Positions 9,754-18,710 of a stretch of 64,000 nucleotides of DNA are shown here, piece after piece. Below the pieces are notes generated by a model. That model was not told the DNA's origin, did no database searches, and saw only the letters and a program-made list of their open reading frames with translations. Origin of the DNA: Desertivirga arenae (lineage in GTDB: Bacteria > Bacteroidota > Bacteroidia > Sphingobacteriales > Sphingobacteriaceae). Each line of letters begins with the position of its first letter. Positions within the stretch are counted from its first letter, which is position 1. A program made the translations under genes and the position numbers. The stretch spans positions 608,618 through 672,617 of the forward strand of contig NZ_JAFEWE010000002.1 of the NCBI RefSeq assembly GCF_017355785.1, given 5' to 3'.

Positions 9754-12015
9754 ATGGAGTTAGCGAAGTTTTTTAATTTCTTATACAAGCACATCATCGT
9801 TATCATCATTATACCGATCGTTACGGTAGCGATAACGTATTTTCTGGTTAGAAACCTTCCCAATACCTTTGTTGCCAAATCTCAAATATCTACCGGACTT
9901 GTAGATCGTTCAAATGACGCAGTGGTAACTGAACAAACAGCACCACAACAACAAGAGATCGATCAAACCTTCAGCAATATGATCCAGCTGATCCAATCCA
10001 ATAATGTGTTGGATATGGTAGCATATAAATTTATCCTTCACGATCTTAAGGACCCTGCTCCCTTCAGAAAGCCTAGTCGCTTTTTAAGCGGTTTAAGTGC
10101 AGCAGACAAACGTAAAGCCATTAGCGGTTTTGAGAGCAGATATAGGAACCGCCAACCACTGACCCTGGTGACTCCCGAAGAGGAGCTTTTGAACGGGATC
10201 CTGGGATCTATGAATTATGACTCGGAATCTTTAAGGGGGAAATTACAAGCCATCCGGGTGGGACAAAGTGACTTCATTACCATCGAGTTTTCTTCTGAGG
10301 ATGCTAAACTTTCTGGCTTTGGGGCTAATGCTGTAGCTTCTGAATTTATCACCTATTATGCTGCCAAGGTTAAGGATGCGGATCGAAAATCTGTAACTTT
10401 CTTGTCTAATCTACTTCAGGAGAAACAAAGGAACTTGAACGACAAGATGAATCAATTGAAGTCGTACAAGATTCAAAATGGAGTACTTAACCTTCCTGAA
10501 CAGGCAAAGATCCTTTATCAGAGAATGATTGAGGTGCAAAGTAACCGTGAACGTACGGACAAGGAGATTATTTCTTATGCAGGTACAATTAACGATATTA
10601 ACAGCAAGTTCACCCCAAGGGAAAGAAAATACCTGGAAGCAACCACTTCACGTGTAAACTCAGACATACTTGCTTACAGGGAGCAGTTGCAGGCGCTTAC
10701 TGACGTTTTTATCAGAGAAGGTTTTGATAACAACTATAAAGACAGCATGGACTCTCTGCGTAGCATCCTGAATGGCAAAGTTGAGGAGTCAGTAGAGGAA
10801 AACATATTCAATCCACTTGCGGCCAAACAGGATCTGGTATCCCAGAAAATTAATATGGAAACGCAATTGGATATTGCAAAACACAGTGTTGCTTCTTTAC
10901 AAAAAGAGCATAGGTCACTGACATCACAGTTTTCGCGACTTGTACCTTTCGAGGCGATCATTCAAAGCTACGAAAGGGATATCGATATTGCGAGTCAGGA
11001 ATACCTGGACATCCTCGACAAATACAACCTTTCTAACATCCAGAGCAATTTCTCAGTTAAGCTGAAGCAGAGCCTTTTCGCTCTACCTGGTGCGGCAATT
11101 CCGTCTAAAAAGATGCTGCTGGTTATTATCAGTGGAATCGTGGGCTTTGCCTTTGTGGTTTTTGTACTTTTCATTCTATTCTTCTTTGATACAACGGTTA
11201 CGCAGCCAAAAGAGTTGGCTAATGCTTCAAAGTTCCCAGTTTTAGGATATATTGAAAAACTTCATACATCAACCACTGATGTTCATAGCTTGTGGAACTG
11301 GAATAAGGGTGGATTTAAAGATCAGTTACGGTCTATCCGGTTTGAAATCAGTTCGGAGCTTGACTCAGAGCCACTTCTTGCTTTGCCAGGGGCAGAACTT
11401 ACTGTGGCAAATCCGCAGCTTCTTCAGCAGTCCTATCCAAAAAACACCAACTTACTGAGCATTACCAGTTTTTCGAAGGGAGAAGGTAAAACTTTCCTAT
11501 CCATAAGTCTTGCCTATGCCTTTGCATTAACAAACAAGAACATTCTCCTTATTGATGGTAATTTTTCCAATCCCACACTGACGAGATCTGTTAACGCAGA
11601 GTTTTACTTTGAAGACTTTCTTCTGGATAACATTTTTGAAACCGATTTCAAGAGAAGGGGTATAAGTGTTTTGGGCAACAAAGGAAATGATGCCTCTCTA
11701 TTAGAGATCACTAGTCAGGAACGCTTAAGAGATAAAATCTCTCAATTAAAATCTAGCTTTGACTATATCATGGTAGAGATCCCATCGCTTGAATATTTGG
11801 ATAAAGCAAAAGAGTGGTTTTTGTTCACCGATAAGGTGGCAGGCGTTTTTCAGTCGAACCGTAAGTACGGCAATAAGGAAACAGTGGCCAACGACTATCT
11901 GCATGCTTTGAACGACCATAAATTCATCGGCTGGATTATAAATAAGGTAGAAATAACCAAGCCTGAAAAGAAGAAAGGCTGGTTCAAAAAGAAGAAGCAT
12001 GAATCCTATAGTTAG
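9754..12015 (+). CDS. Wzz/GumC-type polysaccharide co-polymerase fused to a tyrosine-kinase-like P-loop domain
   Basis: A 753-residue inner-membrane protein. TM1 lies at about 10-33, a large periplasmic coiled region with Wzz character follows, TM2 is at about 452-478, and a cytoplasmic P-loop domain runs from about 560 to the end. Walker A is intact (SFSKGEGKTF, about 571-580). Walker A' reads LLIDGNFSNP, where BY-kinases have a second Asp two residues after the first, and the Walker B equivalent reads YIMVEIPS, with Glu for the usual Asp. The tail ends KKHESYS with only one tyrosine instead of the usual cluster. It probably controls chain length and bridges the membranes, while kinase activity looks reduced or lost. 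It starts immediately after the TolC-like stop and overlaps the next gene by 17 bases. Confidence 0.85.
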   Translation: MELAKFFNFLYKHIIVIIIIPIVTVAITYFLVRNLPNTFVAKSQISTGLVDRSNDAVVTEQTAPQQQEIDQTFSNMIQLIQSNNVLDMVAYKFILHDLKDPAPFRKPSRFLSGLSAADKRKAISGFESRYRNRQPLTLVTPEEELLNGILGSMNYDSESLRGKLQAIRVGQSDFITIEFSSEDAKLSGFGANAVASEFITYYAAKVKDADRKSVTFLSNLLQEKQRNLNDKMNQLKSYKIQNGVLNLPEQAKILYQRMIEVQSNRERTDKEIISYAGTINDINSKFTPRERKYLEATTSRVNSDILAYREQLQALTDVFIREGFDNNYKDSMDSLRSILNGKVEESVEENIFNPLAAKQDLVSQKINMETQLDIAKHSVASLQKEHRSLTSQFSRLVPFEAIIQSYERDIDIASQEYLDILDKYNLSNIQSNFSVKLKQSLFALPGAAIPSKKMLLVIISGIVGFAFVVFVLFILFFFDTTVTQPKELANASKFPVLGYIEKLHTSTTDVHSLWNWNKGGFKDQLRSIRFEISSELDSEPLLALPGAELTVANPQLLQQSYPKNTNLLSITSFSKGEGKTFLSISLAYAFALTNKNILLIDGNFSNPTLTRSVNAEFYFEDFLLDNIFETDFKRRGISVLGNKGNDASLLEITSQERLRDKISQLKSSFDYIMVEIPSLEYLDKAKEWFLFTDKVAGVFQSNRKYGNKETVANDYLHALNDHKFIGWIINKVEITKPEKKKGWFKKKKHESYS

Positions 12016-13198
12016 TACCCTTTGGAATTTAGTCCAGGCGATCATTGGCTTTAACCTGATCTTTCCATTACTATTGCTCTTCATTGCTACTTTAGCCAGG
12101 AAAAAGAAACCAACCAGGCAGCAGAAGCAGGAGGCTGACTATGCCATCATTGTAACTGCATACCTATATACAGAAAGTCTTCATTCGGTTGTTTCGTCAA
12201 TTTTAAAGCTGAATTATTCCAATTACTTCATCTATATCGTAGCAGACAATTGCGACATCAGCAATCTTCATTTTGATAGTGACAAAGTTGTTCTGCTAAG
12301 ACCGGAAACCGTTTTAGCGAGCAATACCCGCTCTCACTTCTATGCTATCAGGAATTTCAGAAGGGCTCATGAGCGACTGACCATTATTGATAGTGACAAC
12401 CTGGTTGAACCGGAGTACCTGAACAACCTGAACGTATACTTTGATCAGGGATTTGAGGCAGTACAGGGAATCAGGGAGGCTAAGAACCTTGATACTACTT
12501 ATGCACGCCTGGACGGAGCCCGAGATATTTATTATCATTATTACGATGGTAAGCAGTTGTTTGACGCTGGCTCTTCTGCAACTTTAGCGGGTTCAGGGAT
12601 GGCCTTTACTGTTGCCTTATACCGTGAGTGCCTGGAGCAGAAGGACATTGTGGGAGCAGGCTTCGATAAGATCTTACAGTCGGAGATCGTGAAAAGGAAT
12701 AAGCGCATCGCTTTTGTACCCGACGCTATCGTTTTTGATGAGAAAACTTCCCGTTCGGATCAGTTGGTCAATCAACGGGCACGATGGATCAATACCTGGT
12801 TTAAATACTTCCGGTTTGGTTTCACCCTAATATTTAAAGGCATTGCTAACTTCAGTTGGAACCAGATCTTGTTTGGTATCGTGTTATTACGACCTCCTTT
12901 GTTTATCTTCCTGATCCTTGGATTACTTATGATGTTTGCCGATATCTTTATCGACCCTATGATGGCGATTTTATGGGCAGGGGGATTTATCGCTTTCGTT
13001 ACAGGTTTTATTATTTCGCTGAAGCGTTCTCATACCGATCCAAGGATATACAGTTCTCTTGCAGGAATACCTAAATTCGTATTCTTCCAATTGATCTCCC
13101 TGGCTAATATATTCAGAGCCAATAAACGGTCGGTTTCCACTCAGCATTTTCATACAGAAACCGAAATAGAAAAAACACTTGAGGAACAGAAAGTTTAA
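11999..13198 (+). CDS. Membrane glycosyltransferase family 2 (cellulose/chitin-synthase-like)
   Basis: A 399-residue integral-membrane enzyme. It has an N-terminal TM (about 10-32), a GT-A catalytic domain (about 45-270) and C-terminal TMs (about 285-370). Active-site motifs are visible: the nucleotide-binding VTAYLYTESL region, IIDSDN as the DxD metal site, and QRARW as the QxxRW acceptor motif typical of processive or cellulose-synthase-like GT2 enzymes. The start lies 17 bases inside the co-polymerase gene, indicating translational coupling. Combined with the Wzz-like protein and a Wzy-like protein, it belongs to exopolysaccharide assembly. Sugar specificity cannot be read from the sequence, and a single-addition enzyme is possible. 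Confidence 0.85.
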   Translation: MNPIVSTLWNLVQAIIGFNLIFPLLLLFIATLARKKKPTRQQKQEADYAIIVTAYLYTESLHSVVSSILKLNYSNYFIYIVADNCDISNLHFDSDKVVLLRPETVLASNTRSHFYAIRNFRRAHERLTIIDSDNLVEPEYLNNLNVYFDQGFEAVQGIREAKNLDTTYARLDGARDIYYHYYDGKQLFDAGSSATLAGSGMAFTVALYRECLEQKDIVGAGFDKILQSEIVKRNKRIAFVPDAIVFDEKTSRSDQLVNQRARWINTWFKYFRFGFTLIFKGIANFSWNQILFGIVLLRPPLFIFLILGLLMMFADIFIDPMMAILWAGGFIAFVTGFIISLKRSHTDPRIYSSLAGIPKFVFFQLISLANIFRANKRSVSTQHFHTETEIEKTLEEQKV

Positions 13199-13203
13199 GC
13201 ATC

Positions 13204-13335
13204 ATGAAAATCCTTCCTGAACTAAAAGATAAGTTTAATAAGATCCCGGATGAGAACAAGTTGCAGTACATACTTGCAATAATTTTAGCTGCAGGTACTA
13301 CTTATATCTGGTTCATTAAAATCCTGTTTCTTTAA
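13204..13335 (+). CDS. 43-residue single-pass membrane peptide in the exopolysaccharide operon
   Basis: A short gene between the GT2 and the Wzy-like gene. It begins ATG at 13204, five bases after the GT2 stop, and its TAA overlaps the next ATG by one base (TAATG). The peptide starts MKILPELKDKFNKIPDE, a charged amphipathic stretch, and continues into one hydrophobic helix (about residues 22-43, YILAIILAAGTTYIW to the C-terminus). Tight spacing on both sides and the clear membrane segment argue that it is real. It may be a small subunit of the synthase or polymerase; no family is recognised. Confidence 0.65.
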   Translation: MKILPELKDKFNKIPDENKLQYILAIILAAGTTYIWFIKILFL

Positions 13336-14876
13336 TGCGAACCAACCCAGATACCACTTATGTACGTCCTGCTGGGAAACCTGATATATTTTATCAGAAA
13401 CAGGAGAAATCTAACAAGTTAAAAGACCTGTTCATTCAGTATGGCTGGCCCCTAGGGATCCTGATGCTTTTGCTTGGAGGCGCTGGAATTTCCTTCATTG
13501 TGGTATCTAAAGGATCATCGATAGGTTTACTGCTGATTGCTGTGATGATAGCCATCCCGACAGTACTGGCCGTAATTGCCATTCCCGAATTCGGGGTGAT
13601 CGTACTCCTGATCATGGCTTACTTTATCATGTTCTTATTGCGACTGATCAAGGGCTATCCTTTGGGAACCATTATGGACAGCCTGGTGTACCTCCTCTTT
13701 GCAGGCTTTTTTTTAAAACAGAAATACGAGAAGAACTGGAAAATATTCAAAGGGCCGATCTCCATGATCATCCTAATCTGGTTTTCTTATAATATCCTTC
13801 AGGTGGGCAATCCATGGGCAGGTTCGCGAGTTGCCTGGCTTTATACCGTACGCTCGGTAGGTATCTTTACCCTTACCTATTTTATCTTCGTTTATAACAT
13901 CAGAAGAATTGAGTTCATTCGGATCATTTTTACGGTCTGGATGTGCGTATCAATGTTTGCGGCACTGTATGCTACTAAGCAGGAATACTTCGGATTCTTT
14001 GATTTCGAGCAGGAAGAGCTCAACGACCCCTTGGTAATGCTACTGCTGTTTATTAACGGACAATGGCGTAAATTTTCCATTTTCTCTGATCCCGTAGCTT
14101 TCTCCTATAACATGGTAGCCAGTACCTTATTCTGTTTTGCAAGGGTAATCGGGCCTTATAAGAGGAATACTCGTATTGGATATGGTCTGATGGGAGCTTT
14201 CTTCATTTCAGCAATGCTTTACTCAGGAACCAGGGGTGCCTATGTACTGATTCCTGCAGCCCTGGCATTGTATCTGGCAATGAATATCAGTAAGTCGACA
14301 CTTCTTTATGGGTCTATCGGCGCAGTATTCTTTCTGGCATTGATAAACGTTCCAACTTCGAACGTTACGCTTTATCGTTTCCAGTCGGCCTTCAAACCTT
14401 CCGACGATGCATCTTTCAACGTTAGAAAAATGAACCAGAAGCGGATTCAGCCCTATATACTTAAGCACCCTTTAGGTGGTGGACTTGGAGGATCCGGCGC
14501 TTCCGGAGTAAAATATGCGCCTGGTACCGAAATCGCAGGTTTCCCTCCCGATAGTGGGTACGTGCGGGTTGCGGTAGAGATGGGTTCTATTGGCCTTATC
14601 CTGTTCTGTACGATGATGTTCATTGTACTGAAGGAGGGTATTAAGAACTATTTTCTAATCCAGGACCCCGAGTTGAAAAACTATTGTCTCGCAATGGTAC
14701 TGGTTGTTTTTGCGATAAACTTCGGAAATTACCCGCAGGAGGCGCTGGTGCAATTTCCTACCAGTATCTATATTTATCTGTATATTGCCCTTATTAATGT
14801 CACTAGAAGGCTCGATCTGGAGAAAAGGGGAATCACCAACGAGCCAGCTAAGAAAGTATTGATGCTTCGCCAATAA
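13335..14876 (+). CDS. O-antigen polymerase/ligase (Wzy/WaaL) family membrane protein
   Basis: A 513-residue polytopic protein with about ten or more hydrophobic segments starting at about residue 35. A large loop (about 340-400) contains RFQSAFKPSDDASFNVRK and the glycine-rich LGGGLGGSGASGVK. The SGTRGAY motif and the following loop are typical of the Wzy_C/O-antigen ligase superfamily. It would join lipid-linked repeat units or transfer finished chains at the periplasmic face. Its start overlaps the stop of the small membrane peptide. A polymerase is favoured over a ligase because Wzz-like and Wzx-like proteins are encoded nearby, but the family does not separate the two by sequence alone. 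Confidence 0.82.
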   Translation: MRTNPDTTYVRPAGKPDIFYQKQEKSNKLKDLFIQYGWPLGILMLLLGGAGISFIVVSKGSSIGLLLIAVMIAIPTVLAVIAIPEFGVIVLLIMAYFIMFLLRLIKGYPLGTIMDSLVYLLFAGFFLKQKYEKNWKIFKGPISMIILIWFSYNILQVGNPWAGSRVAWLYTVRSVGIFTLTYFIFVYNIRRIEFIRIIFTVWMCVSMFAALYATKQEYFGFFDFEQEELNDPLVMLLLFINGQWRKFSIFSDPVAFSYNMVASTLFCFARVIGPYKRNTRIGYGLMGAFFISAMLYSGTRGAYVLIPAALALYLAMNISKSTLLYGSIGAVFFLALINVPTSNVTLYRFQSAFKPSDDASFNVRKMNQKRIQPYILKHPLGGGLGGSGASGVKYAPGTEIAGFPPDSGYVRVAVEMGSIGLILFCTMMFIVLKEGIKNYFLIQDPELKNYCLAMVLVVFAINFGNYPQEALVQFPTSIYIYLYIALINVTRRLDLEKRGITNEPAKKVLMLRQ

Positions 14877-14883
14877 TCATTCT

Positions 14884-15498
14884 ATGTCGGTTACTGAAAA
14901 AATTAAAAGCAATCCTGCTTTAAAGAAATTCGTGCATCGCCTGCTTATTCCAAAAAATGAATACAGCCCCAGGCTTTGGGTAAAACTATTTCTTAATCCA
15001 CTAAAACACAAAAGAGGAAAAGGATCTAAAGTGCGCTATAATACCCGGATGGATATCCTTCCTTTTAATGATTTTCAGCTGGGAGCATACTCCACGGTAG
15101 AAGAATTTGCGACAGTTAATAATGGAGTCGGAGATGTGATCATCGGACAAAAAACTATTATTGGTATAGGTAATGTGATCATCGGACCAGTTACGATCGG
15201 AAACAATACCATGTTTGCCCAGAATATTGTTGTGTCGGGATTGAACCATGGGTATGAAGATGTAAGCATGCCACCAAGTGAACAGAAGGTGAGTACTAAA
15301 CCGATTGTTATCTCAGATAACGTATGGATTGGAGCTAATAGTGTTATTACCGCTGGTGTTACTATTGGAAAGCATTCGGTTGTTGGAGCTGGAAGTGTGG
15401 TCACCAAGAGCATTCCTGATTACTCAGTAGCTGTTGGCAATCCGGCGAAAGTGGTGAAGAAGTATAATTTCGAGACAAAAACCTGGGAAAGAGTTTAG
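14884..15498 (+). CDS. Hexapeptide-repeat (left-handed beta-helix) acyltransferase
   Basis: A 204-residue cytoplasmic protein. Isoleucine- and valine-rich hexapeptide repeats run from about 70 to 185 (IIGQKTIIGIGNVIIG, VWIGANSVITAGVTIG, VVGAGSVVTKSIP), with the conserved SGLNHGYED loop carrying the catalytic-type histidine. The C-terminal VAVGNPAKVVKKY is the usual trimer-capping segment of sugar O-acetyltransferases such as the WcaF/Maa group. It lies seven bases after the polymerase gene and probably adds acetyl groups to the polysaccharide repeat unit. Acceptor unknown. Confidence 0.85.
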   Translation: MSVTEKIKSNPALKKFVHRLLIPKNEYSPRLWVKLFLNPLKHKRGKGSKVRYNTRMDILPFNDFQLGAYSTVEEFATVNNGVGDVIIGQKTIIGIGNVIIGPVTIGNNTMFAQNIVVSGLNHGYEDVSMPPSEQKVSTKPIVISDNVWIGANSVITAGVTIGKHSVVGAGSVVTKSIPDYSVAVGNPAKVVKKYNFETKTWERV

Positions 15499-15503
15499 CA
15501 TCA

Positions 15504-16745
15504 ATGGCCTTAGAGAATAAACATATTTTTATTCTGGGCACTGCGAAGTTCGACGGTCCCTACGAGTCTACCAGTTATACTGTCGCCAAGTATCTGGCGA
15601 AAAATAATAAGGTTTATTATATAGAGAATCCCTATACCTGGAAGGATTACTTCAGGGAGAAAGGACAGGAAAGCTTCAACCGGAGGAAGGATTACTTCAA
15701 ATCTTCCTCTGATGGTTTGCTGAGCACCTCTATTCCCAATTTAAAGATAGTTATCACTCCTCCCCTCCTTTCGATCAACTTTCTTCCGGAGGGCTTTATT
15801 TATCGTCAGATATTGAAGATCAATGAGGCTATCATTGCAGAGCGCATAAAAAAGATCAACAAGCAACAGGGGGTTAAAGAGTTCATCTATATAAACTCCT
15901 TCAACTTCCACTATCCTAATATTGCAGACCTTACGAAGCCTGCACTATCGGTATACCAGTGCGTTGATCCGCTTATTATTGATTTTGACCTGAAACACGG
16001 AACAACTTCAGAGCCCATAGTAGTTAAAAAGAGTGATCTTGTAGTTTGTACAAGTAAGCAGCTTTTCAGGGAGAAAAAAGAAGTAAACCCTTCTACTTAT
16101 TTTGTGGCCAATGCTGCAGATATAAGTCATAGCAGCAAAGCACTGGATGAGAACCTGAAGGTCCATCCTCAAGTAGACGCTATTCCATCGCCGAGAATTG
16201 GGTATTTCGGCAATGTAGAACGCAGAATGGATTTTCCTCTAATACAGGAAGTGGCTAAAGCAAACCCCGATAAAAACTTTGTATTTGTGGGCCCGGTGTC
16301 TCCTGAATTTATACCTGATTGGTTTTATAAAACCCCCAATATTCATTTAATTGGAAGGCAGCCTTACGACCTTATGCCTTCGATCATTAAGGGTTTTGAT
16401 ATTGCCATGATCCCTTTCAAGAAGGACGACGTGAGTGCTACTATCTTCCCACTTAAACTGTTTGAATACCTCGGTGCAGGAAAACCAGTGGTGGCAACCG
16501 ACTTTAACCCGGACCTAAAGGAGTTCACGCAAGATGTAGTTGAGTATTGTGCAGACAGCGCCTCATTTACAGCGGCAATTAAAAAAGAATTGCAGGCTAA
16601 CGAAGCAATGCAGATTGAACGAAGACTAAAAATTGCTGAAGAAAACACCTGGGACAATAGACTAAAAGGCTTTTCCGAACTTTTAGCCACTTATCTCGTA
16701 AAACGAACGTCTCAAGATCTTAAAAATATTTATCATGTCTATTAA
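15504..16745 (+). CDS. Glycosyltransferase, GT-B fold, TuaH-like
   Basis: A 413-residue enzyme of the glycosyltransferase 4/1 superfamily. The N-terminal domain begins KHIFILGTAKFDGPYE and contains YENPYTWKDYFRE; the C-terminal domain begins near RIGYFGNVERRMDF. It carries IAMIPFKKDD and FPLKLFEYLGAGKPVVATDF, the donor-binding loop and conserved glutamate of GT-B enzymes. The closest pattern I recognise is the TuaH-type group. It starts five bases after the acyltransferase and overlaps the next glycosyltransferase by 11 bases, so it is part of the operon. Donor and linkage unknown. Confidence 0.82.
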   Translation: MALENKHIFILGTAKFDGPYESTSYTVAKYLAKNNKVYYIENPYTWKDYFREKGQESFNRRKDYFKSSSDGLLSTSIPNLKIVITPPLLSINFLPEGFIYRQILKINEAIIAERIKKINKQQGVKEFIYINSFNFHYPNIADLTKPALSVYQCVDPLIIDFDLKHGTTSEPIVVKKSDLVVCTSKQLFREKKEVNPSTYFVANAADISHSSKALDENLKVHPQVDAIPSPRIGYFGNVERRMDFPLIQEVAKANPDKNFVFVGPVSPEFIPDWFYKTPNIHLIGRQPYDLMPSIIKGFDIAMIPFKKDDVSATIFPLKLFEYLGAGKPVVATDFNPDLKEFTQDVVEYCADSASFTAAIKKELQANEAMQIERRLKIAEENTWDNRLKGFSELLATYLVKRTSQDLKNIYHVY

Positions 16746-17826
16746 AGTACTGTTTGATCATCAAAAATTCACCACACAGCGCTACGGAGGGATCAGCCGG
16801 TATTTTGCTAATATTATTAACTCAATTAAGAAAACTTCAGATTACGGGTATGATTTAGGGGTTTTAACCAGCAATTGCCATTATATACAGCAGGAAAAAC
16901 TTCCTCTAAACTTTCTCGGACCTAAGGTTTCCAATCCTTCTGTAGCATATAAGCTGAATAAATTCTATTGTGAACAACTTTTAAAGAAATCCAACTTTGA
17001 TGTTTTTCATCCCACGTACTACGACAAATACTTTATAGATAAAGTTAAAAAGCCTGTAGTTGTGACTGTTCACGACATGACTCACGAAAGACTTCCTGAA
17101 TACTTTTGGGCCCAGGATCCCTTAACTCATGAAAAAAGGTTGAATATAGAGAGGGCTGATAAGATCATTGCCATTTCGGAAACAACCAAGGATGATCTTT
17201 TGAAATTCTCTAATGTTGACCCATCCAAGATAAGCATCGTTTATCACGGGATTGAAACCACTACCCCACTACTTACTACACCGGTAAATAATCTCCCTGA
17301 ACAATACCTCCTCTTTGTCGGAGATCGCGGAGGATATAAAAATTTCTATTTATTTATTGAAGCATTTAAGATCCTTTCGCAGAAGTACCCTGATTTGAAG
17401 GTTGTACTTACCGGAGGTGGGGCTATTGGGATAGCAGATGCAGAGCTATTACACCGTAATAATTTGCAAAGCAAGGTACAACATGTTAATGTTAGCGACG
17501 AACAACTAAACTATCTGTACAAGAACGCCTTTGTGTTTGTGTACCCTTCCCTCTGTGAAGGATTTGGACTTCCGCTATTGGAAGCGTTTAAAGCAGAATG
17601 CCCCATTATCGCCAGCGATATTGATTGCTTTAAGGAGATTGGAGGAGATGCCGTATTACTATTTAAAGCGCTTGAAACAGAGGATCTGGTAGCGAAGGTG
17701 GAAATGCTGCTGCATGATTCTTCTTTGAGAAGCCAGCTGGTTCAAAATGGCTTAAAACGATTAATGGATTTTCCTATCGAAAAATCCATCAATGAAACAT
17801 TGGAAATATATAAAGCTTTGGCCTAG
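16735..17826 (+). CDS. Glycosyltransferase family 4 (mannosyltransferase-like)
   Basis: A 363-residue retaining GT-B enzyme. The N-terminal acceptor half carries FTTQRYGGISRYF and VVTVHDMTHER. The donor-binding half carries YLLFVGDRGGYKN, VLTGGG, FVYPSLCEGFGLPLLEAF (the EX7E motif) and CPIIASD. This combination matches the GT4 group of mannosyltransferase-like enzymes in O-antigen clusters. It is the last gene of the rightward operon; its stop lies inside a hairpin that precedes a T-tract. Specificity is inferred only at family level. Confidence 0.87.
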   Translation: MSIKVLFDHQKFTTQRYGGISRYFANIINSIKKTSDYGYDLGVLTSNCHYIQQEKLPLNFLGPKVSNPSVAYKLNKFYCEQLLKKSNFDVFHPTYYDKYFIDKVKKPVVVTVHDMTHERLPEYFWAQDPLTHEKRLNIERADKIIAISETTKDDLLKFSNVDPSKISIVYHGIETTTPLLTTPVNNLPEQYLLFVGDRGGYKNFYLFIEAFKILSQKYPDLKVVLTGGGAIGIADAELLHRNNLQSKVQHVNVSDEQLNYLYKNAFVFVYPSLCEGFGLPLLEAFKAECPIIASDIDCFKEIGGDAVLLFKALETEDLVAKVEMLLHDSSLRSQLVQNGLKRLMDFPIEKSINETLEIYKALA

Positions 17827-17840
17827 GCCTTAGCTTTTTT
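17812..17840. terminator. Hairpin at the junction of the two convergent polysaccharide blocks
   Basis: AAAGCT..GGC (17812-17822) pairs with GCC..AGCTTT (17827-17837), with a two-base internal mismatch, and is followed by a T-tract. It overlaps the stop codon of the upstream gene. A plausible intrinsic terminator for the rightward operon. Confidence 0.5.
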
Positions 17841-17856
17841 ATCCGGAACTGCAGAC

Positions 17857-18705
17857 CTATTTTTCCTCTACCTGCGAACCTGAATCTGAAGATTTTTCAA
17901 ATACGTCGCACCAGATAAATTTATCCGTCATAATACCTTTAGGATGCTCAGCTCCTATACGAAAAGCCATCCAGTTCTTAGGAGCATACACCGTATTTTT
18001 CTTAGGTGACAGATATGCCGCCCACCAGGCAAAAGTACTATTTGATATAATAGCGATATCAGCGTTCTGAATGATTTGAAAGTCTGTTATCTCGTCGTTC
18101 TCAGAGAAAATGTAATTCGGTTTAAGAGGGAACAAGCTTTTTACAAAAGGAACATCATCACTAACAAAGATCACTTTATAGCTATCGATGTCTTTGATGT
18201 GCTTTAGCCTTTCCACAAAATACTCTCCAGGCAAAGAAATATCCCTTTTCTGGTAGTTCATGTAATCTGTACGGCGAATATGGACTGCGATGGTTTTATT
18301 ATTCCTGTATAGATCGCCAAACTGTTGAAAGAAAGCGTTCCTGTATTTGTCCTTGACTTTAATATTTAACCCTCCAGAGATCCTTTTTAGATACCAGTCT
18401 GATTGAAAATAGCCATAATGCATAGTGAAATTCTCCACCACCCGTTCCCGGGGATGAAATAAGTTTTCAATATACACAGGTTTGAAATTAATCACCTTGG
18501 GGATGACCCTGGTAAAAGCCGAGTAGAGCTTAGAATCAAGGGTTAGATTATGATAGAACCCAAGATCGAAATACTTGGCAATCTTAGCATGATGAGGATT
18601 CGGAAAGAAGAATACCTTATCCTTATGATTGGACTTAAGGTACAGTAGGTAAACGTACTGAAACAATTGATTTCCTAGCCTTCCTTTAAAATAAACGCCA
18701 ACCAT
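17857..18705 (-). CDS. Alpha-1,2-fucosyltransferase-like enzyme, glycosyltransferase family 11
   Basis: A 282-residue enzyme. The N-terminus has the GT11 signature GRLGNQLFQYVYLLY. The catalytic motif HIRRTDYMNY matches the HxRRxDY motif I that binds GDP-fucose, and IISNSTFAWWAAYL matches the C-terminal motif. It would add fucose, or a related sugar, to a galactose-type residue. It is the last gene of the leftward block, five bases downstream of the flippase stop. GDP-fucose synthesis genes are not in the window. Confidence 0.88.
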   Translation of the reverse strand: MVGVYFKGRLGNQLFQYVYLLYLKSNHKDKVFFFPNPHHAKIAKYFDLGFYHNLTLDSKLYSAFTRVIPKVINFKPVYIENLFHPRERVVENFTMHYGYFQSDWYLKRISGGLNIKVKDKYRNAFFQQFGDLYRNNKTIAVHIRRTDYMNYQKRDISLPGEYFVERLKHIKDIDSYKVIFVSDDVPFVKSLFPLKPNYIFSENDEITDFQIIQNADIAIISNSTFAWWAAYLSPKKNTVYAPKNWMAFRIGAEHPKGIMTDKFIWCDVFEKSSDSGSQVEEK

Positions 18706-18710
18706 ACACT

